Positions 6,841 through 11,081 of a stretch of DNA of 11,081 nt are shown here, piece by piece (the stretch's first letter is position 1; every line of letters begins with the position of its first letter). Source of the DNA: Verrucomicrobiota bacterium (GTDB lineage Bacteria > Verrucomicrobiota > Verrucomicrobiia > Chthoniobacterales > UBA10450). The notes below the pieces were generated by a model that was not told where the DNA came from, did no database searches, and saw only the letters and a program-made list of their open reading frames with translations. Both the position numbers and the translations under genes were made by a program. The stretch is from contig QHOM01000129.1 of assembly GCA_003218785.1 (NCBI GenBank), positions 1 to 11,081 on the forward strand. Reading direction: 5' to 3'.

Positions 6841-7303
6841 ATTAGCAATTCGTAGGAAAGAACACTCAGACAATAAATCGCGGCGGTTTCCACTCGCAGA
6901 ATAATCGGGCCAAGTGTAATGGGTTGACACCCATGACGGCGGGCGAGCGCAAGTTCCGCAGGTGTGAAATCGCCTTCCGGACCAATAAGCATCAATACGC
7001 TCTGAGGGCGATGCTGGTGTTCGCTCGAATAATCCGCGAGGATTTTCTTCAAGTGCTGGGCGTCGGGCTGGAGCGATCCGATCAGGCGAAGATCGAATTG
7101 GACAATATCTTTTTGTAGCTCCGGAAGCGTCTCGAATGACGGCTGCGACATTGGAGATTCCGCAGGCGACACGTCCGTTCGCCTATCGCTCAGGGCAGCC
7201 TCTGCCTCTACAGCATCGAAAAAGTCCGCGAGTTTTCCCGGCATGTGCAGGCGCGGCAGCCAGTTTTGCCCGCATTGCTTGGCTGTCTCAATCGCGATCT
7301 GTG
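6837..7303 (-). pseudogene. rsmE: RsmE (16S rRNA m3U1498 methyltransferase), 3' part, out of frame with its 5' part
   Basis: This is the SPOUT methyltransferase part of RsmE. Homology resumes near 7303 with QIAIETAKQCGQNWLPRLHMPGKL and runs to the TAG stop at 6837. The knot motifs are present: LMLIGPEGDFTPAELALA and ITLGPIILRVETAAIYCLSVLSYEL. In the second motif the usual Arg of LGPRxLRxETA is Ile, which may be lineage variation or drift. The preceding ~35 residues expected after the PUA-like domain (in E. coli RsmE the stretch from KSIELG to LQQWQ) are missing and the frame changes. If the break is real, the cell lacks RsmE; the enzyme is not essential in E. coli. Its stop lies within a GC-rich repeat-like stretch facing the greA-like gene. 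Confidence 0.8.
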
Positions 7304-7582
7304 CACGATCGACTCCATTTTTTTTCCTTTCGGAATCGCCTGTCCCAGAATGATCCGACAGCGCACTGGCGGCGTTTTTGCTTCGTGCAACCTCCGTAAT
7401 CGAATTTCGTCGCCGCTAAGATCGAGAATTTCCGCGGTGATCTCGCGTCCGCGCCCGTTGAAGAGAACGAGCTTCTCGCCACGTTTCATCCGCAGGACAT
7501 CACGCGCATGGTGGGCTTCCGAGCCAGTCAATGCGAGCGCGTCATGGTTCCAATTCTCTGGCGAGATATAGAAACGGTGCAT
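7208..7582 (-). pseudogene. rsmE: RsmE (16S rRNA m3U1498 methyltransferase), 5' part with PUA-like RNA-binding domain
   Basis: The ATG at 7582-7580 opens a good RsmE N-terminus: MHRFYISPE, then SEAHHARDVLRMKRGEKLVLFNGRG and ILGQAIPKGKKMESIVH, matching the PUA-like domain and the first strand of the catalytic domain. Homology ends at about 7304. From there the frame reads nonsense to a stop at 7208, while the true sequence continues in the next frame (6837-7303). From the two frames the lost stretch is 1 more than a multiple of 3, close to 106 nt by comparison with E. coli RsmE. The gene is last in the phosphatase-grpE-dnaJ-HMG-CoA lyase run, 75 bases after the lyase. The full original gene would be about 850 bp, the normal size. 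Confidence 0.8.
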
Positions 7583-7602
7583 GACAACAGGGTTCAGGAT
7601 TC

Positions 7603-7641
7603 AGTTTCCAGAGTTCAGAAACTAGATTCGCCAGTGAATCT
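7603..7641 (-). other. Two small tandem hairpins between HMG-CoA lyase gene and rsmE
   Basis: AGTTTC (7603-7608) pairs with GAAACT (7618-7623), and directly after it AGATTC (7624-7629) pairs with GAATCT (7636-7641). Both lie in the 75-bp gap between the lyase stop and the rsmE start. They are too short and lack a T-run for a confident terminator, but could slow transcription or shape mRNA decay between the two genes. Confidence 0.3.
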
Positions 7642-7657
7642 TAGAAACCCAAATTCC

Positions 7658-8533
7658 TTATCCGCATTTCGAGGCGATATCCGAATTCATCGTCAGCACA
7701 TTCTCCAGCGATTTGCCGATCGGCAGCTCCACACCGCGTTGTCGAAGCGCCTCGAACACGCTCTCTGTCGGAATGTTCCCAACCAGCACATTCTGCGCGA
7801 ACGGGCATCCACCAAGCCCACCGATGGCCGAATCAAACCGGCGACAACCAGCATCGTACGCAGCGAGCACTTTGGCTAAAGCGTCGTTGCGTGTACTGTG
7901 CAGGTGCACGCCGATGTCGTAATTCACATATTCGCTCTTCACCGATTGAACTACTCGGCTGATTAGATGCGAGGTGGCGGCACCGACGGTGTCCGCGAGC
8001 GAGATGGATCGGATCTCGAGGCCGGCGATTTTCGCCAACGCCTCACGCACCTCGTCCTTGTCCCATAAGTCGCCATACGGATTTCCGAACGCCATCGAAA
8101 TATACACGACCATGTCGAGTCCCGAATCATCAGCTTTCGTCTTGATCGACTGCAAAATCTTGTAGCACTCCTCAGGCGTCTGGTTCTGGTTCTTGCGCAG
8201 AAACGTCGCAGAGATCGAATAGGGATAACCAAGCGTCCTCACGGCTTCGGTTGCGATCGCGCGCTCCGCACCCTTTTCGTTCACCACGATTCCGATGATT
8301 TCGACATCGAGCGGTGGAGCGATTTGCTCCAGCACCTTTTCACTGTCGGCCATTTGTGGCACCGCTTTCGGAGAAACGAAGCTTACGGCATCAATGTGTT
8401 TGAACCCGGCGCCAATCAACGCGCGCAGATATCGCGCCTTTAGTTCCGTCGGGATCTGTCTCTTGAGACCCTGCCAGGCATCGCGGGGGCATTCTATCAA
8501 TTTTACGCCTTGGCCAGGTACCGTTGCGCCCAT
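7658..8533 (-). CDS. Hydroxymethylglutaryl-CoA lyase (HMGL-like family)
   Basis: The product is 291 residues, a normal length for HMG-CoA lyase, which splits 3-hydroxy-3-methylglutaryl-CoA into acetyl-CoA and acetoacetate at the end of leucine breakdown. It is a TIM barrel of the DRE-TIM metallolyase group. Seen are the catalytic Arg-Asp pair (R17, D18 in ECPRDAWQG), SFVSPKAVPQMAD (51-63), the ADTVGAA strand (180-186), the metal-binding GVHLHSTRND (H210 and H212), and the signature GGLGGCPFA with catalytic C243. PRDAWQG instead of the animal PRDGLQN agrees with my memory of bacterial relatives in Bacteroidetes-type genomes. The start ATG (8533-8531) shares one base with the dnaJ stop (TAATG), implying translational coupling, so it is made with the chaperone. 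No acyl-CoA dehydrogenase, carboxylase or other leucine-pathway gene is in view, so the physiological substrate is not proven; all catalytic residues favour true lyase activity. Confidence 0.9.
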   Translation of the reverse strand: MGATVPGQGVKLIECPRDAWQGLKRQIPTELKARYLRALIGAGFKHIDAVSFVSPKAVPQMADSEKVLEQIAPPLDVEIIGIVVNEKGAERAIATEAVRTLGYPYSISATFLRKNQNQTPEECYKILQSIKTKADDSGLDMVVYISMAFGNPYGDLWDKDEVREALAKIAGLEIRSISLADTVGAATSHLISRVVQSVKSEYVNYDIGVHLHSTRNDALAKVLAAYDAGCRRFDSAIGGLGGCPFAQNVLVGNIPTESVFEALRQRGVELPIGKSLENVLTMNSDIASKCG

Positions 8534-9669
8534 TACTTGAAAAATTCTTTCGCGCGCTCGAAAAAACTTTTGCGTAACGGTGTGTTCTCCTCACCGCAAA
8601 GCGCGGCGAATTCCTCAAGCTTGTGGCGCTGTTCTGCATTGAGGCGCAATGGCACCTCGACAATCAAACGCGTGAGCAAATCGCCACGATCCCGCCCGTT
8701 GATGTTCGCAATTCCTTTGCCGCGCAGTTTGAACATCTGCCCGCTCTGCGTGCCCGCCGGACATTTCAGATGCGCTTTACCTTCCAGTGTCGGCACGTCG
8801 ACCTCGCCGCCCAAAGCCGCAAGCGAAAAAGGGATTGGCACTTCGCAATAAAGATTATCGCCATCGCGTTGAAAGATTTTGTGCTCCTTGATATGAATAA
8901 CGACATAGAGGTCGCCTGGCGGGCCGCCACGGATACCAGCCTCGCCATTGCGTGAGGAACGCAGCCGCGAACCCTCCCTGATTCCAGCCGGGATTTTCAG
9001 TTTAACGCGGCTCAGTTTTTCAACGCGTCCTTCACCGTGGCATTGGTGGCACGGTTTCTCGATGATTTCACCGGCACCGCGGCAGCGGGGACAGGTCTGC
9101 GAAATGTGAAAAAATCCGCGCGAACTGATCACCTGACCACGGCCACCGCAGGCGGGGCAGCTAACGGTGCGTGAACCCGGCTCAGCACCGCTGCCATGAC
9201 ATTTATCGCAGGTGTCGAGCTTCTCGATTTCAATCTCTTTTTCGGCGCCAAAAGCCGCTTCCTCCAGCTTGATCTGCATGTCGTAACGCAGGTCCGACCC
9301 GTGTTGCCGATCTTCTGCTTGCGCGTCGCCGCCGAAAAATGTCTCGAAAATTCCGCCACCGAATCCGCCCTGGCCGAAGACTTCGCGGAAAATATCGAAC
9401 GGATCATGGAAACCGCCGCCGAAACCCGCGCCGCCCTGAGCAAACGCAGCGTGGCCGAACCGGTCGTAGGCGGCGCGCTTATTCGGGTCCATGAGAACAT
9501 CGTACGCTTCCCCAAGCTCCTTAAATTTTTCCTCAGCGTGGGGGTCGTCCGGATTTTTGTCCGGATGAAACTTGACCGCGAGCTTCCGATAGGCGCGCTT
9601 GATCTCCTCTTCGGCGGCGTTTCGCGCGATGTCCAGCACCTCGTAATAATCGCGTTTCTTGGTGGCCAT
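8533..9669 (-). CDS. dnaJ: Chaperone protein DnaJ (Hsp40, type I)
   Basis: The 378-residue product matches the usual length of type I DnaJ. The J domain (about 5-70) carries H35-P36-D37, which stimulates the DnaK ATPase. A Gly/Phe-rich linker runs from about 75 to 114. Four CxxCxGxG zinc-binding repeats follow: C154/C157, C171/C174, C193/C196 and C207/C210, all intact. The C-terminal substrate-binding and dimerisation region follows (KLKIPAGIREGSRLRS, then GDLYVVIHIKEHKIFQRDGDNL). It works in the cytoplasm, delivering unfolded clients to DnaK. It lies 94 bases downstream of grpE on the same strand and its stop overlaps the start of the HMG-CoA lyase gene. dnaK itself is not in the window, and no CIRCE operator is visible upstream of dnaJ or grpE. 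The ATG start is set by the standard MATKKRDYYEVL opening; no strong Shine-Dalgarno sequence precedes it. Confidence 0.97.
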   Translation of the reverse strand: MATKKRDYYEVLDIARNAAEEEIKRAYRKLAVKFHPDKNPDDPHAEEKFKELGEAYDVLMDPNKRAAYDRFGHAAFAQGGAGFGGGFHDPFDIFREVFGQGGFGGGIFETFFGGDAQAEDRQHGSDLRYDMQIKLEEAAFGAEKEIEIEKLDTCDKCHGSGAEPGSRTVSCPACGGRGQVISSRGFFHISQTCPRCRGAGEIIEKPCHQCHGEGRVEKLSRVKLKIPAGIREGSRLRSSRNGEAGIRGGPPGDLYVVIHIKEHKIFQRDGDNLYCEVPIPFSLAALGGEVDVPTLEGKAHLKCPAGTQSGQMFKLRGKGIANINGRDRGDLLTRLIVEVPLRLNAEQRHKLEEFAALCGEENTPLRKSFFERAKEFFK

Positions 9670-9763
9670 TTATCAAATCTTACTCATGCTCTCGTTCGCG
9701 ACCAAACGACAAGATCGACATGGAGTCAGAACAAGGGCACCAGCGAGAGACAAGACCGCGCGT

Positions 9764-10336
9764 CTATTTTCCCGGTCCGCTCGACACAACCACGCTCGAC
9801 GGTCGCAGTAAGCGGTCTTTAAGTCGATAACCGCGGCGGGTCTGTCTCAGGACAATCCCCTCGGGAAATTGATCGCTCGGCTCATGCGCAATTGCTTCGT
9901 GGAGGTTTGGATCGAACTTTTTTCCGTCGGCCTCGATTGGCTGTAGTCCATTTTCGGCCAACAAATCGTTAAGTTGTTTCAGGACGAGCGTCATTCCGGA
10001 ATAAATCGGAGACTGTCCGCTTTCCCCTTTTGCGGCTTCGAGGCCAAGCTCAAAATTATCAATAATCGCAACCAGCCGTTCGAGTAAGGAGCTGTTCGCG
10101 TATTTGATCGCCTCTTCTTTTTCGCGCGCAGATCGCTTTTTGTAATTTTCGAAATCGGCCTGGCTGCGGAGCGCGAGATCACGAAACCGATCGAGATCAG
10201 CTTGCAAGCTGACCGTTGGATCTTCTGCCTCGCTTCGCTCCGCGTCGACCGCGGACGCGGTGGACGAAGACGTCGATCTTGCCGATGCCAATCGTTCGGT
10301 TCCTTTGATCTGTTCGGTAACAGAAGTCTTTTTCAT
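9764..10336 (-). CDS. grpE: Nucleotide exchange factor GrpE
   Basis: GrpE releases ADP from DnaK and resets the chaperone cycle. The 190-residue product has an unstructured Ser/Thr/Ala-rich N-terminus (1-40), a long helical coiled-coil dimerisation region (about 42-100, including LRSQADFENYKKRSAREKEEA), and the C-terminal beta domain with FDPNLHEAIAHE (141-152) and the family signature GYRLKDRLLRPSSVVVS (169-185). The start ATG at 10336-10334 overlaps the TGA of the upstream phosphatase gene as ATGA, so the two are probably translationally coupled. dnaJ follows 94 bases downstream. The order grpE-dnaJ without dnaK between them is less common than grpE-dnaK-dnaJ but is known. Confidence 0.96.
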   Translation of the reverse strand: MKKTSVTEQIKGTERLASARSTSSSTASAVDAERSEAEDPTVSLQADLDRFRDLALRSQADFENYKKRSAREKEEAIKYANSSLLERLVAIIDNFELGLEAAKGESGQSPIYSGMTLVLKQLNDLLAENGLQPIEADGKKFDPNLHEAIAHEPSDQFPEGIVLRQTRRGYRLKDRLLRPSSVVVSSGPGK

Positions 10337-11081
10337 GTTTTGCGGATGGCAATCAAGGTGATGTCGTCATTTTGGGGAAGCGAACCGGTAAAATCGCGCA
10401 CGTCCTCGATAACCCTTTTTACAATCGCTTGCGCACCATCGATCGCGCTGGCGCGGACGGATTGAATCGTGCGGTCAAGGCCGAATTCGTCTCCCTCAGT
10501 ATTGAGCGCTTCCGTCACACCATCGGTGTAGAGAACGAGGCAATCATCGCGCTCCAGCGGGACGGCGAAATCAGCTGTAAGCCTATCGAACACATTTCCG
10601 CTGTCAATTCCAACGACCATTCCCGGCGATTTTACCGGCGTAACAGTTTGCGACTCTCGCTTGTAAAGCAATGGCGCGTCGTGCCCCGCGCGTGCGAGCG
10701 TGACGCCATCGCCGTTGCGCTCGTGGTTCAGAATGAGATAGGCCATGCTGATGAACATGTCTTCCTTAATGTCGGGATAAAGTTGCCGGTTCACCTTTCG
10801 CAAGACATCGGCCGGAGATGGATTCCGTGCAGCCTCGGCGCGCAAGACGCTGCGGCAAATCGCCATGATAAGGGAGGCGGGAACGCCTTTACCCGAAACG
10901 TCCGCGATCGCGACGCCGAGCCTTTCGTCATCGACATGAATGTAATCGAAATAATCGCCGCTCACTTGGCGGGCGGGCACATTAATGCCGCTGATCTGAA
11001 ATCCGTTAATGGCCGGCGCTTCGGCTGGAAGCAAAATACGCTGAATGTCCCGTGCGATTTCGAGATCGTGGTCGAGCCGCT
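10333..11081 (-). CDS. PP2C-type serine phosphatase (SpoIIE/RsbU family), N-terminus outside window
   Basis: The frame is open to the right edge, so the true start is beyond it; an internal TTG near 11034 is not the start because the family's helix DLEIARDIQRILLP lies before it, in frame. The phosphatase domain is complete: VSGDYFDYI, VAIADVSGKGVPASLIMA, ARAGHDAPLLY, LVLYTDGVTEA and the end NDDITLIAI, which supply the Asp residues that bind the metal pair. Relatives such as RsbU and SpoIIE dephosphorylate anti-sigma factor antagonists in partner-switching pathways; a sensor domain (PAS, GAF, HAMP or receiver) would be expected in the missing N-terminus. No anti-sigma or antagonist gene is seen here. 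The TGA stop overlaps the grpE start by ATGA. The pairing suggests a stress-signalling gene expressed together with chaperones, though chance operon membership is possible. Confidence 0.92.
   Translation of the reverse strand, partial: RLDHDLEIARDIQRILLPAEAPAINGFQISGINVPARQVSGDYFDYIHVDDERLGVAIADVSGKGVPASLIMAICRSVLRAEAARNPSPADVLRKVNRQLYPDIKEDMFISMAYLILNHERNGDGVTLARAGHDAPLLYKRESQTVTPVKSPGMVVGIDSGNVFDRLTADFAVPLERDDCLVLYTDGVTEALNTEGDEFGLDRTIQSVRASAIDGAQAIVKRVIEDVRDFTGSLPQNDDITLIAIRKT

Noticed and set aside
9670..10400. A CIRCE-type heat-shock operator near grpE/dnaJ.
   Set aside because: No TTAGCACTC/GAGTGCTAA inverted repeat is seen upstream of either gene; the true operon promoter probably lies beyond the right edge.

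Overview
The window reads as a piece of chromosome from a moderately GC-rich bacterium, most likely a member of the Verrucomicrobiota (a Chthoniobacter/Udaeobacter-like soil lineage is a guess). Three things point that way: the very long GreA-type protein (short in most bacteria, long in the PVC superphylum), a small secreted protein that looks like the exosortase-associated TIGR04073 family, and the wording of several conserved motifs. It is mainly housekeeping DNA. I saw no tRNA, rRNA, CRISPR array, prophage or transposase gene.

Layout. All genes lie on the minus strand except the greA-like gene. From the left: 30 bases that may hold the start of another minus-strand gene; a TrmA/RlmD-type RNA uracil methyltransferase carrying an in-frame 63-bp hairpin insert (87-1199); an 83-bp double-hairpin REP-like element; a MASE1 hybrid histidine kinase split into two frames by an apparent internal deletion (1305-3208); the TIGR04073-like protein (3326-3730); and a TerC-family membrane protein (3780-4715). 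A divergent promoter region (4716-4869) separates these from the long greA-like gene on the plus strand (4870-6762). Convergent with it is a gene train read from the right edge: a PP2C/SpoIIE-type phosphatase (cut by the window edge), grpE, dnaJ, an HMG-CoA lyase, and rsmE, which is also split by an apparent internal deletion.

How the genes fit together. Phosphatase and grpE overlap by ATGA, and dnaJ and the HMG-CoA lyase overlap by TAATG, so this right-hand block is very likely one operon. It combines a regulatory phosphatase of the RsbU type with two Hsp70 co-chaperones; dnaK is not in the window. The greA-like product acts on stalled RNA polymerase. The RNA methyltransferase and rsmE both serve rRNA/tRNA modification.

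The points most worth a second look are the palindromic repeat sitting in frame inside a methyltransferase gene, a related-looking element just upstream of that gene, and two gene-breaking deletions of similar apparent size and identical phase, each joined inside a short inverted repeat. These may be real genome decay or an assembly fault; the sequence alone cannot decide. I found no clear novel defence or mobile system.
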